Numbered from the stretch's first letter, positions 22,592-32,809 are shown. The stretch is 64,000 bases of DNA from Zasmidium citrigriseum (GCA_002786025.1 NHNW01000070.1:62001-126000); one strand, 5' to 3'. Program-made: numbers and translations. The notes: a model not told the origin generated them from the sequence alone.

Positions 22592-23440
22592 ATGGCAGCC
22601 ATCAAAGCACTGGCACTCCCAGAGATCATCGAGGCGACCCTCCTCAACCTTTCAAACGCCCAGATCCTTCGCGCCCAGCAAGTCTGCCATACTTGGCAGA
22701 ATACGATCTTCGAGTCGCCGGCGTTGAAGGAGAAGCTGTTCCTTCGCTTCAAAGACGCCAACGACCCCGACGACCATGATGTAAACATCAATCCCCTTTT
22801 CCGCAGTACGACCAGTCACACAGTCAGCATCAATGCCCGTACCGTCGCCTCGAGTCACGCCGTTTACTGGGCCGAGCCCTTCGATACCCCGCTGCCGTCT
22901 CCACGATGCACACTCGGCATTGAGATAGGACCTGATGCATGCGAGACTCTGTTCAGTCTTTCAGCCAAATCCCGCGAAGATGTCCTGGCCGCACGGAGCC
23001 GGATCCCGTCGCTCGCGAAGAAGATGCATCTGTCGAAGCCAACGAAGCTGAACAAGACTTGTTGGATTTCCGTGTCGTACGAGATCGATGCAAAGTACAT
23101 TAGCGGAGTCCTTCCCAAGATCTTGAGGTGGAAGATTGGGGCTGTGGTGCGCATCATGGTTGAGGTGCGTGTTGGTACGCTGGGGGAGTATCTTGAGGTC
23201 TGTGAGGCCTTGATCGAGCATCAGCCCGCACTTGAGTCTGTTGTGAAGGTGACGAGGCCTAGGGATTTTCCGATACAGGTGGGAGAGAAGAAGCTGACAG
23301 AGGAGGAGATGGAGGTGTGGCCAGAGGAGGTGAGAGGGAGATTGGTCGGTAAGATGCCGCAGTATGTGTTTATTGTTGCGGAGAAGGAGCGTCGACGATT
23401 CAAGGAGGTGATGAAGAAGGTGTGGAGCAAGGTCTTTTGA
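22592..23440 (+). CDS. F-box protein, array member 6
   Basis: 282 residues, single exon, ATG in a CACCATGG context. One of the clearest F-boxes of the window, residues 5-55: LALPEIIEATLLNLSNAQIL, AQQVCHTWQNTI, then SPALKEKLFLRF. A central YWAEPFDTPL motif recurs as CWAEPFNFTF in member 8 and in altered form in member 9. The C-terminal region has GTLGEYLEVCEALIEHQP and a basic tail. Role by family: binds Skp1 through the F-box and presents substrates to an SCF ubiquitin ligase. Substrate not predictable. Looks intact. Confidence 0.9.
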   Translation: MAAIKALALPEIIEATLLNLSNAQILRAQQVCHTWQNTIFESPALKEKLFLRFKDANDPDDHDVNINPLFRSTTSHTVSINARTVASSHAVYWAEPFDTPLPSPRCTLGIEIGPDACETLFSLSAKSREDVLAARSRIPSLAKKMHLSKPTKLNKTCWISVSYEIDAKYISGVLPKILRWKIGAVVRIMVEVRVGTLGEYLEVCEALIEHQPALESVVKVTRPRDFPIQVGEKKLTEEEMEVWPEEVRGRLVGKMPQYVFIVAEKERRRFKEVMKKVWSKVF

Positions 23441-23860
23441 TTGGGAAGTCATGAGCTTGGGATGTTGGAATAGTTTGGGAAGCGCAGTCGTGGGATATGG
23501 TATGTTCGTGGGCCGTGGCAACTGCACTCGCTGCGTTCAATGGAGCCAACATTTGTCCCGACGCCTCACGCTAATGCTCAAGTTTACACTCTGTCTTGCC
23601 ACTTCTGAGCCACTTGTTTGGGACAATCGCCTCTTGCCCTGAGATCGTTGATCATGCGTTGCTTCCACAGCCTCGTGCTGCTTGTTGGGGATCACTTGTC
23701 TCCTCTCATGACCTTCAGCCTCAAAAGTCATGAGGTGGCGGACAGAGAAGTTTGCTGGACTGTGTTATCGGCAGCAATCACAGGGGTCTGAGTATTTATT
23801 GACGCAGTCCTCGCAGTAAATCGTGTATGCTCCTGCCACAACTGCTCGGAAGCAGCTGCC
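23441..23860. other. intergenic gap, members 6 and 7
   Basis: No coding frame, RNA or repeat recognised. Confidence 0.5.
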
Positions 23861-24688
23861 ATGTCTTCTTCCACATCCTCCGAAGTCCTTCCCGTGTATG
23901 AACCCGAACGACCCCCGCGTTACAAGATCCCACAATCATCGTGGCGCCCTAGCCAAAATGATAATCCAATATTCCCATCCGACGACGAAAACTGCAGCTC
24001 TAGTGACTGCCGCGGAGGTCATGGACGCTGTTCTGATCACCACGAATTGTGCCGAATCTACTGGTATGAGGAAAAGAATTACCCTCAAAAGCCTTCCAAG
24101 GACAGGTTGAAATGTTATGAAGAGGCGATCGATCGAGACTGGCGGCACGCAACGTTTTGGAATCATGCAAGCAGTTGGAAAGAGGCGTCTCAGGCGCGCA
24201 AGTCTGTTCAGGGGTCGCTGTTGAAGCAGTACGTCTCCAGGTCGACCACCGACGTTCGTACCATGTTCTCGTACTGCTTTGATGGCAAGGATGCGAAGTT
24301 GGTCGTCGCGGCCTTGAGAAGCGCGAGAGGGACGACTCGTCCCAGCCTGGGAGGTGTCAGGTACACCGTTGATGTTAGGGCGGAGGTCATGGTCAAGGCT
24401 TGTGATACTCTGGGGTACCTTGGGATCTGTGAAGCTCTCGCCTTGGGACAGCCAATCGACAGTCCTTCCTTAAAGGTAACAACTACACAGGTTTAGAACA
24501 GGTTGCACCCAGCGATCGTGGTTGAAATGGTGGAAGACGATGTCTGGCGATTCCCGGGTAGCGTTCAGGAGAAGTTTAAGGAAGGCTTTCCAAAGTATAC
24601 CTTCACACTTCGTGCAGAGCCAGGGGGAACGATGGATCGTTTGAGTGAAGGGCTAGAGCGTGGGGTAGAGAGGCTGAGGGTCAATTGA
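23861..24688 (+). pseudogene. F-box-family paralog without visible F-box, in-frame TAG (member 7)
   Basis: A 211-codon frame ends at TAG (24494-24496), but the same phase continues to 24688. The continuation matches the C-terminus of member 6: LGYLGICEALALGQP lies before the stop, VEDDVWRFPGSVQEKFKEGF and YTFTLRAEP after it, against LGEYLEVCEALIEHQP and YVFIVAEKE. No intron of workable size covers the TAG. A CAG codon changed by one C-to-T in CpA context would give it, as RIP does. The N-terminus has no F-box; it carries a Cys/His cluster (NCSSSDCRGGHGRCSDHHELC spread over residues about 44-64). Either a truncated gene or a pseudogene. Confidence 0.7.
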
Positions 24689-24848
24689 AGCGTGCTATTG
24701 TTGTTCATATCCAGGTGAGCCCACAGATTGGCCGCAGCGGTTCGAATCAACTCAGGCTTGAACGCCCTTGCAAATCTATGTCGAAAGCTCAAACATCACC
24801 TCCATCTCCAACCTCATCCCCACGCAACCACCAACATCCAAGCCCACG

Positions 24849-25703
24849 ATGGCAGCATCAAGAGTCTTTGCAACGGCCGAGCTGCTGGAGATGATCCTAC
24901 TAAATCTCCCTAACATCGACATCGTCCGCCTGCGAGGCGTGAGCCACACATGGCGAAACGCCACCACCAACTCCCCGCCCCTGCGCGAGAAGCTCTTCCT
25001 CCGCATCAATCGCAGCAACGCGCCCACGAGGGCAAACCCTCTCCTACCAGACAGATCGGAGCGCCCGAACTGGCCTGCTTCCTGGCGACGAAACCTCCCA
25101 CGCCACACCATTTGCTGGGCAGAGCCCTTCAACTTCACATTCGACAATCGCGGCTGCATGTACAGGGAGTACGGCAACGATATGCCCATTTTCATCCTCA
25201 GCGTCCCTATGCGCGATGATATCCGCACCATCAAGATCAAGATCCCGCCCATTGTTCAGCAAATGTGGCTTACGACTGCAAATTCCCATCGCCCAGTCAT
25301 TACCCTCCAGTACGAGATCGAAGGATACCTAACGCCAACGATGGAGAGGATACTGCGGGAGGAGGGCAAAGTTGTGGAGGGCAGGATTCGGGTGACGGTC
25401 GGGGCAAGGATCCCACCAAGCACTCTGGGAGATATGTTGAGTGTGTGCACGGAGCTGGCGGCTTTTCAGCCGTTCCCAGAGTTTCAAGCGCCGGAGGAGA
25501 GCTTTCGAATGCCTAGTCGATTGCTTGGTACCGCGAAGCTTTCGAGAGATGCGAGGGATGGGATGTCGGACTTGGTGAAGGCGATGTTGAACGGGCAGGA
25601 GGTGCGATACGTGTTTTACTTGATTACACGGGAGGAGAGAGGGAAGATGGATCGATTGTTGAGAAAGCTCCGGGAGAGCATCTCGCGTTTGTTCAGAGGG
25701 TAG
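24849..25703 (+). CDS. F-box protein, array member 8
   Basis: 284 residues from the ATG at 24849; the frame is open further upstream, but this ATG directly precedes the F-box as in member 6. F-box at residues 4-52: VFATAELLEMILLNLPNIDIV, RGVSHTWRNATTNSPPLREKL, FLRIN. A central ICWAEPFNFTF motif aligns with member 6. C-terminal STLGDMLSVCTELAAFQP matches the family signature, then a basic amphipathic tail (MDRLLRKLRESISRLF). Probable SCF substrate receptor; intact. Confidence 0.88.
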   Translation: MAASRVFATAELLEMILLNLPNIDIVRLRGVSHTWRNATTNSPPLREKLFLRINRSNAPTRANPLLPDRSERPNWPASWRRNLPRHTICWAEPFNFTFDNRGCMYREYGNDMPIFILSVPMRDDIRTIKIKIPPIVQQMWLTTANSHRPVITLQYEIEGYLTPTMERILREEGKVVEGRIRVTVGARIPPSTLGDMLSVCTELAAFQPFPEFQAPEESFRMPSRLLGTAKLSRDARDGMSDLVKAMLNGQEVRYVFYLITREERGKMDRLLRKLRESISRLFRG

Positions 25704-25941
25704 ATTGAGGCCTCAAACGATGATTGAATAGCCCAGTATTGAACAGTTCTGTGGAGAGAGCATCGATTAAGTGAAGAGAGCCCTAAACTTCACGCCTCCA
25801 CTTTCACGATCGCGCCGCTGAGTCAGCCTCGTTCAGGGGCGTGTTTTGAAGCTCACTTCTTGTTTTTGCGCGCCTATCCCCAAACAACCGCCATCCCTCA
25901 AACCCATCGACACCACCATCGACGGCACGATCGCAGCAAGC

Positions 25942-26877
25942 ATGATGGAGAAAGAGGAGGAGAAAGCGTCGACTCGCGCCTGTCGCATTCCGGAGATCGT
26001 GGCCAACATCCTCGAGCAGTGCGACCACGCCGCCACCATCCTCAAGGCGCGAGGCGTGTCACAGACTTGGCGCAATGTCGTTGAAGAGTCTCCCGCGCTG
26101 CACAAGAAGCTCTTCTGGCAAGTCGACCACATGTACAAGCCGCCGGTCGAGATCCCTCATCAATGCCGGCTGAATCCCCTCTTCCCCGTCTTCCGCACAC
26201 TACGCGGTCCTTGGGACGATGCCACAGACTGTCTCCTGCCTAGCGGAGATTCACGCGTGGAATGTTTCCTGGACTTGGCACATCCATTCGTTCAACTCCC
26301 GCCTAAGACCTTTTGCCGGTTCGGACATACCTTCGACCCACAGAAGCGATCCGTCTTCTTCTGCAACCTCCGCCAATACCCATTTGACGGAGTCATCCAA
26401 GGCATATCAAGCACCGCAAGACGTGCATTTCTCGCGGATCCAGCACTCCAAACGAAAGTCCACATCCTGTGGCAAGAACCCTTCCCCGGCCGTCCTGACC
26501 TCGCCGAAATAGAAGCCATCATCAAGCTCGCTCATCCCTGTACCCTGGGCGAGTACGTCGACATCTGCCAAGAAGTCATCGCGCGGAGGCCACCTCTCAA
26601 GTTTGCAGGATACATCTGGGAAGAGACAGGCTTCGAAATTGTGGCGAACGAGAAGGTACCGGCAGCTGAGATGGGCAAATGGAATCAAATTGTGCCAAAG
26701 AAGATGCTCTGCGAGAGTCTCGAGTATCGCATCTCTGTTCCGAACCAGAACGTGATCACATGCTACAGCTATATAAGTCCCGTGGATTATTTTGACGAGG
26801 GCAGGAGGACGAGGAGCGGGTTTAAAAAGAAGATCAAGGCCATGATGAAGAAGCTGAAGCGGGTTCTAAGGCTTTGA
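25942..26877 (+). CDS. F-box protein, array member 9
   Basis: 311 residues from the ATG at 25942; the open frame extends upstream only through non-ATG codons. F-box residues about 15-62: RIPEIVANILEQCDHAATIL, RGVSQTWRNVVEESPALHKKL, FWQ. C-terminal CTLGEYVDICQEVIARRPPL matches the signature of members 6 and 8. The last 25 residues are strongly basic (KKKIKAMMKKLKRVLRL), possibly membrane- or nucleic-acid-contacting, or a nuclear signal. Probable SCF receptor; substrate unknown. Confidence 0.87.
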   Translation: MMEKEEEKASTRACRIPEIVANILEQCDHAATILKARGVSQTWRNVVEESPALHKKLFWQVDHMYKPPVEIPHQCRLNPLFPVFRTLRGPWDDATDCLLPSGDSRVECFLDLAHPFVQLPPKTFCRFGHTFDPQKRSVFFCNLRQYPFDGVIQGISSTARRAFLADPALQTKVHILWQEPFPGRPDLAEIEAIIKLAHPCTLGEYVDICQEVIARRPPLKFAGYIWEETGFEIVANEKVPAAEMGKWNQIVPKKMLCESLEYRISVPNQNVITCYSYISPVDYFDEGRRTRSGFKKKIKAMMKKLKRVLRL

Positions 26878-27423
26878 GAGTATGGATTAGGGGAGACACG
26901 GGGAAAACAAGGCCGCGACATCGACAGCATCCGCAGACCGGCTAAGGTTCCGTCTACATGGGATTGAGTTCGAGAAAGACCCTGGGAATAGTGAGAGAGC
27001 GAGACGATGGGAAAGCCAATTGCCTACCAGAGCGTTGCAATGCTTGACCGAGGACTCGTAGAGTAGACGCGTGCGGAGAGAGTGCGTTAGTTGAGCTTTA
27101 ATAGGATTGATCCTCTATATCTGTCTCCAAGTTCATCCAAGCCAGAGTCTTACTGCACGACAAAACTTCACATGCGCTCGGCTGAAGCTGGATCTGGACC
27201 TGAAGCCAAAGCTGACAGTTAAGTCTGTTCGCTATCACCATTCACTTATCCACCTTACCATTTATCGCCACCTTCGCTTCGCTCGCACTCGCTCGCGCGG
27301 CACGACCACGCCATCCATCTCCAGAATTAGTCAAAAGCAGGCATTGCCAGGTACGTTTGAAAGGCATAGTCCGCCTTGCGATTACAGAGACTGACGACAG
27401 AGCACAGCGCACTCTCCACCGTC
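26878..27423. other. intergenic gap with leader intron of member 10
   Basis: A 50-nt leader intron fits at 27351-27400 (CAG/GTACGT donor, ACTGACGACAG branch plus acceptor). Nothing else recognised. Confidence 0.5.
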
Positions 27424-28254
27424 ATGGATACTCCAGGTGCCATGATCGCAGTCACCAACCCTCAAGCGCAAAGCCAGTCATCAGCCGCCCTGAACAACAC
27501 TACGACCACTCCCGCCTCCGCTAGATTCTTCGCCGTCACCGAGCTCGTCGACATGGTCCTCAAGAACCTCACCGCCCGCGAGAACATCGCCGTCCGACGC
27601 GTCAATTCCACCTTCTTCGACCTCGTCAAGCAAGCAAGCAACCTACAGAAGCAGCTGTACTTCCCGATCCGCGACAAATTCAACGGACACTTTACCTGGT
27701 GCGGAGAAGCAGGCGGTCAGTCGAAGACCGTCGTCAAGATCAGTCCATATCCCGATCGACAGTCCTGCACGATCCAAGAGTTCTACGAGTGCGGCATCAT
27801 GGTCTCCGAGTACGCTGCCGACCTTCGTTTCTGCGCCAGTGCAGGCCGTATCTTCGACTCTTTCCTCTACGGCATCCATGCCCTGAGCAAGCCGGCCATG
27901 CTGGGTGTCTGCCTGGAGACGACGCCCAAGGAGATTCAGGAGGACGTGCTCGCCAACCCACCGCGTACCAGCTGCATCGTGCTGAGCTGGTTCGACGTGA
28001 CGGGCATTCGTGGCAAGAACGAGAAGTTTCGCATGCGGGTGCGCGCACAGATGGACTCGTCGGAGCCGGACAAGTGGCAGAGCTTGGTGCACCAGCTGAT
28101 CATTCGTGCGCCATTGATCTGTGAGATCTTCGACTACTCTACCAGGCAGCTTCCTGAGGGACCTGTTACGTTCATTCGGCCGCGATGTGACTACCCATGG
28201 GTGGCTCGACCGCTGCTTCTCGACGACCCAGTCTATCGGTTCGTCATGTGTTGA
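27424..28254 (+). CDS. F-box-like protein, array member 10
   Basis: 276 residues from the ATG at 27424, which follows the 27351-27400 leader intron. A Thr/Ala-rich N-terminus leads to the F-box-like segment, residues about 28-75: ARFFAVTELVDMVLKNLTAR, ENIAVRRVNSTFFDLV, LQKQLYF. The core motif GRIFDSFLYGIHAL is shared with member 11 (GHIFDSFVIGL) and member 13c (GFIYDSFIVGIHA). The C-terminal part has WQSLVHQLIIRAPLICE, then DPVYRFVM, an ending type common in the array. Intact sister of the broken member 11. Probable SCF receptor. Confidence 0.87.
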   Translation: MDTPGAMIAVTNPQAQSQSSAALNNTTTTPASARFFAVTELVDMVLKNLTARENIAVRRVNSTFFDLVKQASNLQKQLYFPIRDKFNGHFTWCGEAGGQSKTVVKISPYPDRQSCTIQEFYECGIMVSEYAADLRFCASAGRIFDSFLYGIHALSKPAMLGVCLETTPKEIQEDVLANPPRTSCIVLSWFDVTGIRGKNEKFRMRVRAQMDSSEPDKWQSLVHQLIIRAPLICEIFDYSTRQLPEGPVTFIRPRCDYPWVARPLLLDDPVYRFVMC

Positions 28255-28868
28255 GCGCTCATAGAGGAAGATTCAAGCTGGGTATGATGAGAGTACGGCA
28301 AGAAACTTAAGATAGGAAGTTGGACTGTTTTGCATTTGAATTCTAGGCAAAGTTGATGGGAATGCCCTTGGGAAGAGAGTCGTACAAAGGAGACCGACTA
28401 GACAGGAGGGTCAGAACAGTAGCCTTGAATCGAAAAGAGTCAGTGGTATGTTCTCATTAAGAGTGTTCAGATACTGGGTGCGAGATCTTCGCTCCCAGAT
28501 TCACCTTGATGCCAAGCTCATGTTTTGGCGGAAGGCGCGCCTGTCGCAACTTCCCTCCCAGCCACCCTTCCAATTCGACCAACATCATCCCCAATCTTCG
28601 TCACTCTCTCCAATACCACGAACAACCCTAAGCAGCACAGTCGCCTCGAGATTGGTCGAGAGGAGCATACATCGGGTATGTTTCGAGGGCACATTTGGCC
28701 TCGCGACCTCAAAGATTGACCGAATACAGCACACGCCTCGAAGACAGCATCTAGCACGAAGCAACCGCTCGACGCCGACTTGATAGGTCAGTAATCGCCT
28801 TGTCTGCTCGATAGGAGGCTCGGCTAACCACTAGCCATACAGACTCGACCATTCCCTACGCCAGAATC
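28255..28868. other. intergenic gap with leader intron of member 11
   Basis: A leader intron fits at 28787-28842 (GTCAGT donor, GGCTAACC branch, CATACAG acceptor). Positions about 28625-28670 resemble 30325-30368 upstream of member 12, a duplicated leader segment. Confidence 0.5.
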
Positions 28869-29873
28869 ATGACTGCCTCCGATCGAACCCAGCACCCGCC
28901 CTTCTTCGACCATCCATCAAGAGCTTCAGATCTCGCCGTGTCCTCTGCCGCCTCCCTCGCTTCGACTACGACTGCCGTCATCTCAAATGTTGAGCCCTAG
29001 GAACAGCCTCCCGCAATCACAACTCCCGACACCGCCACCACTTTGCCCATCACAACCACCACGCCTGCTTCCGCCCGCTTCTTCGCGATCGCTGAGATGG
29101 TCGAGATGGTTCTGGAGAACCTGAACGCCCGCGAGAATGTTGCCGTTCAGCGCGTCAACTCGACATTCTACAAGACCGTCGCCAGGCTCACCCGCCTCGA
29201 GAAGCGGTCGTATCGCGGCACGCTGCCGGATAGGGACAGGCGGAGGCGGACTGACATATGCCGCGATCAATCAATTGTCCAAACCAATCCAATCTCAAGT
29301 GCGCAGTTCTGGACCCAGAAGCAGTGGAATGACATCCGTCTAGCCCACTCAACCCTAGATCTCGGCGACTTCGACTACAGCCTCAGCGCTGGCCACATCT
29401 TTGATTCCTTCGTCATTGGTCTGGACTGCCCGAGCGCCTCCACTGCTCGTTAGATGGCTCAGAATGTACCTACCAAGCCCCTCTTCGAGCTCGCCCGCTT
29501 ACGTCCGATCCGTTCCTGTTGCTTGCAGTTGAAATGGACCGAAATCCGCGGTTCGAGATCTGCAACCGGCCGAGCGAAGCGCCGCAAGCAACAGGCCTCG
29601 ATGTACATTCGAGCTGAGGTGACACCTATAGTCCCTAGGCAGTGGATGGCAATTGCTAGTCATCTGGCTGTGATCACCCCATCGCTTAGAGAGATGGCCA
29701 AGAACGGAAAGCGCGACGCATCAGGGCGAAGCATCACGTTTGTGCATCCCGGACCTGGATACCAGGTGTCTCCCTCCGGCCGCCTCCGTAGTGAGCCAGA
29801 GTACAAGCTGGTCGTTGAGACGGGTGGTAGCGTCGACGACTTCGTAAAAGAGTGGCCACACGATTGGATATAG
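28869..29873 (+). pseudogene. F-box-like pseudogene with two in-frame TAG stops (member 11)
   Basis: One phase stays open from the ATG at 28869 to 29873 except for TAG at 28998-29000 and 29451-29453. Between the stops is the F-box-like segment (ARFFAIAEMVEMVLENLNAR, ENVAVQRVNSTFYKTV), about as close to member 10 as any pair in the array; after them are the usual C-terminal features (WMAIASHLAVITPSLRE). Both stops would be CAG before one C-to-T change in CpA context, the RIP signature. A leader intron is still present. A shorter protein from an internal ATG is possible, but the second stop removes the C-terminal half. Most likely a non-functional duplicate. Confidence 0.8.
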
Positions 29874-30373
29874 TAAATGAAGGTGCAGCTCGGCGGGAGC
29901 TGGGACACTGGAAGATTGGCGAAACACGACTGAGTTACAGATCTGATCCGAGGAATTGAAGACCGCGGTGAGGCTTGATCATGGTGCAACATCTACTTAA
30001 CAAACAAGGTAGCGGCTTGGAAGACAGAGGCATGGAGTGGTCTAGCAGAAGCACTCCCAATACATGGAGAGCTTCAGGAATAGCGTGCACCTCACGAGTA
30101 TTAAGTATAGATACATCCACTCAGAAGCATTCCCGTTGCCCTGCCATAAAGATCGCCGTCGAAAAAGCTCAGAAGTGAGGATTCACTCACAGCTCCATCA
30201 TCCACGCAAAGCGCGAGGGTCGCTGCTTCCTGCTGGTCTACTCCGTCAAAATCCTTCTCCTTCACTCTTGCATCCCCCGACAGAATTATCTTCAAACTCG
30301 ACAAGCCTTTCTGACACCGCGAGCCACCCTCAAGCAGCACAGTCGCCTCGAAATCCGTCGAGAACAGAGCAAG
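29874..30373. other. intergenic gap, members 11 and 12
   Basis: The last 50 bp share a leader block with 28625-28670 (core AAGCAGCACAGTCGCCTCGA). Otherwise nothing recognised. Confidence 0.5.
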
Positions 30374-31153
30374 ATGTCGACCACCTCCTCGAATTCCGCC
30401 CCACTCGAGCAGGGGCAAGAAAAAGAACCCGCCGCCATCCGCGTCCTTCACACCGCAGAGCTCCTCGACATGATCCTCGCGCACCTCACGCCGAGGCAAG
30501 TACTCGGCACGCAGCGAGTCTCCAAGATCTTCTTCAAAGCCATCAACAAGAACGGCGCCCTTGTAAAGCGAGTCTTTATCATTCCGCCAGTCTTCGGTCC
30601 AGAAGAAGAGTTTCCGTATCTTTTCCGTCGTCGCGCGCAGAACAACTGGGAACAGAGAGACTGGAACGCTATCGAAGGAGGTCGTGAGAAGGGCGATGAC
30701 GTTGAGGAACTGCAATGCTTCATCGTCTCTGGCCAAGTCTACAACAAGCCTCTCCTCGCCATTGAGACCAACCAGGACGATTCTCGATATACGACTTTCC
30801 CCAGCGCCGTCCTGGAAACTATCCAAGCCAAAGCTCTGAAAGCCTGCTCGCTATACCTACGCCTCAAGACTCGAGACGTCCCGTTCCTCCCCAACGGCCG
30901 TAGGGAGACGGATCTCAACATCACTGTGGATTTAGTGCAGCCGTATACCTTTCTCAATGAGCGCACAGCGAGGAAGTGGATGGATATTATCAAGGACTTG
31001 GTGAAGAATACGCCGACGTGTCAGGAGTGGGAGAAGTGGTCGAGAGCTGAGAAGGAGGGCAAGGTGCAGGATATGAGGTTGAATAGGGAGGGTTGTGAGA
31101 AGGGCTTGAGGAAGTTTCTGGGAGGGGCGATTGAGTATGAGTATCATCGTTGA
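30374..31153 (+). CDS. F-box protein, array member 12
   Basis: 259 residues, single exon from an ATG. A short Ser/Glu-rich N-terminus precedes the F-box, residues about 22-70: IRVLHTAELLDMILAHLTPR, QVLGTQRVSKIFFKAI, LVKRVFI. The core contains FIVSGQVYNKPLLAIE, a diverged version of the DSF..GI motif of member 10. The C-terminal part has TFLNERTARKWMDIIKDLV, then a charged helix and ends EYEYHR. Leader sequence is shared with member 11, indicating tandem duplication of the segment. Probable SCF receptor. Confidence 0.86.
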   Translation: MSTTSSNSAPLEQGQEKEPAAIRVLHTAELLDMILAHLTPRQVLGTQRVSKIFFKAINKNGALVKRVFIIPPVFGPEEEFPYLFRRRAQNNWEQRDWNAIEGGREKGDDVEELQCFIVSGQVYNKPLLAIETNQDDSRYTTFPSAVLETIQAKALKACSLYLRLKTRDVPFLPNGRRETDLNITVDLVQPYTFLNERTARKWMDIIKDLVKNTPTCQEWEKWSRAEKEGKVQDMRLNREGCEKGLRKFLGGAIEYEYHR

Positions 31154-31606
31154 GAGGGACAGGGAGAAGACGAAGTTTGGGTGTGTTCGCTGGCGTGCGA
31201 GTCTCGGCGGGTACATAAAATGTGCAGTAGACCAGTATTGAATTGAGCTGCTTTTGAAGCTCATGAAGTTTGGGAATGGAGTCTAACGTCCTTTTCATTG
31301 AAATGTACCCTCGGTCTTGCGGACCTCCCACGGAATCCCCCGTCATACAAGGCAGATGGAGTCTGAAGAAGCATTCTATGCACCATCCGTTGGTCCCTGT
31401 GCCCTCACTCCGTGGTATGACTCCTCCCAGTATGTACGCTAATCTGATGCTGAGGATGTACAGCAAGCATCACGCTAGACTCGCCCTCGTCGTGGCTCAA
31501 TGTCGTCCCTGTCAAGCCATCGATTAGATGAAGCAGTCCTTCTCGCGTACGAACAGCCCGTCTCGTAAACGAAGTAGTACCCATGATGCACTCGTCCCTT
31601 CTGTGC
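31154..31606. other. convergent intergenic gap
   Basis: 3' regions of member 12 (plus) and member 13a (minus). No feature recognised. Confidence 0.5.
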
Positions 31607-32809
31607 TCAATGGGCGGGTCCCAACCAGAAATAGAAGATTGGGTCGTCATAGAGCACATCTCGGACTTGCTGCGAGAAGTTCGCCTTAGCAACCGTAGCC
31701 TCCCTGTAATTATCATAACCCTCTCTAACGACGGAACGCATCACCCAATCGTCGAAGCTGGGGTCCTGTCCTGGCATCTCTCTCGCCACCGCTAGCCACT
31801 CACCCAAAGAGCCAGGGCGAGCCTTGACGTGGACGCTAACGGTGTTCTCATCGCGGTAGCGCATGTGCTTAGAAAAAGCAGTGACCGATTCGGACGGAAA
31901 TCTGAGGCTGATCTGACTGTAGTAGACTGGCTGGGTGATGCTCCCGCGGAGCACTGGACGGGGGAAATCGAGGCCCAGAGAAGACATGGCGTCCTTGGAC
32001 TCGGCTCTTGCCACGAGAGCCCAGCTTGTGCAAGGCTCCTTGCGAACCACTGCATCGCCGCGCATGATGTAGTAGAGAGAGCAGGTGTCGCTGTCGAGCT
32101 GAAGGTGCTCATCGATGTTCACAGTGAAGTCTTCCTCCCAATCCTCTTCCTCAAAGAACGGATGGGGCTTGGGGTCGTCCAGAAGCTCATCGCCGTCCTC
32201 GCCACCCAGCGTGATGCGCTCCATGACGGCCGATGGCTTCAAGAACATGCGCTGCTGGAGTTTGGTATCGTCGGCGATGACGTCGCAGAACATGCGGCTG
32301 ATGCGCTGAGCGTCGAAGAGCTCCTTCCAGGTCAAGTTGTCGACGATTTCTTTGACAAGTTCGGGTAGTCGGAAGACCTTCTGAACGGCGCTCTCGGCGC
32401 TCTCGCTCTCGTCCATGCCGCTGAACTCGTTGCCGAATGGCGCTTGGGTCGATGCCGGTGTAGAGACCACAGGCTGGCCTTGAGATGATGGATTGGTGCT
32501 TGAGGATGAATCCATGACAGTCACGCCCATGGATGTAGGTGGCTCGGCCTCGACGCCCTGAGTATCAGCAGCAGCTGCGTGGTCGCAGGCGTCGTTCTCT
32601 TCGCTATTCAGAAGTCCGACAGCCATTGTGTTGTTCACGTGCTTCTTGGTATGGGACTCAGCGCCCAGCATGACGAAATCTTGAGGCATCGCAACGTCCT
32701 TGGCTGCTGAAGTTGAAACCAGCTGGTCTGGACCCGGCGAAATGGCGCTGCCTGGAGTGTCCTTGAGGTCGCTGGCGGTGTCGCGATCGCGTTTCGTGAA
32801 TGTCGACAT
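31607..32809 (-). CDS. F-box protein with long disordered N-terminus (member 13a)
   Basis: 400 residues from an ATG. Residues 1-135 are low-complexity and acidic (Ser, Thr, Ala, Asp, Gln), probably disordered. F-box at about 140-190: VFRLPELVKEIVDNLTWKEL, AQRISRMFCDVIADDTKLQQ, RMFLKP. The core has PVLRGSITQPVYYS; the C-terminus has GSLGEWLAVAREMPGQDPSF and ends DPIFYFWLGPAH. Same architecture as the next gene and as members 14 and 15. The leader may hold an intron ending near 32814. Probable SCF receptor; the long N-terminus is an addition compared with members 3-5. Confidence 0.88.
   Translation of the reverse strand: MSTFTKRDRDTASDLKDTPGSAISPGPDQLVSTSAAKDVAMPQDFVMLGAESHTKKHVNNTMAVGLLNSEENDACDHAAAADTQGVEAEPPTSMGVTVMDSSSSTNPSSQGQPVVSTPASTQAPFGNEFSGMDESESAESAVQKVFRLPELVKEIVDNLTWKELFDAQRISRMFCDVIADDTKLQQRMFLKPSAVMERITLGGEDGDELLDDPKPHPFFEEEDWEEDFTVNIDEHLQLDSDTCSLYYIMRGDAVVRKEPCTSWALVARAESKDAMSSLGLDFPRPVLRGSITQPVYYSQISLRFPSESVTAFSKHMRYRDENTVSVHVKARPGSLGEWLAVAREMPGQDPSFDDWVMRSVVREGYDNYREATVAKANFSQQVRDVLYDDPIFYFWLGPAH

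Noticed and set aside
24738..24748. B-box-like GGTTCGAATC, possible tRNA
   Set aside because: No A box, no cloverleaf and no T-run terminator around it.
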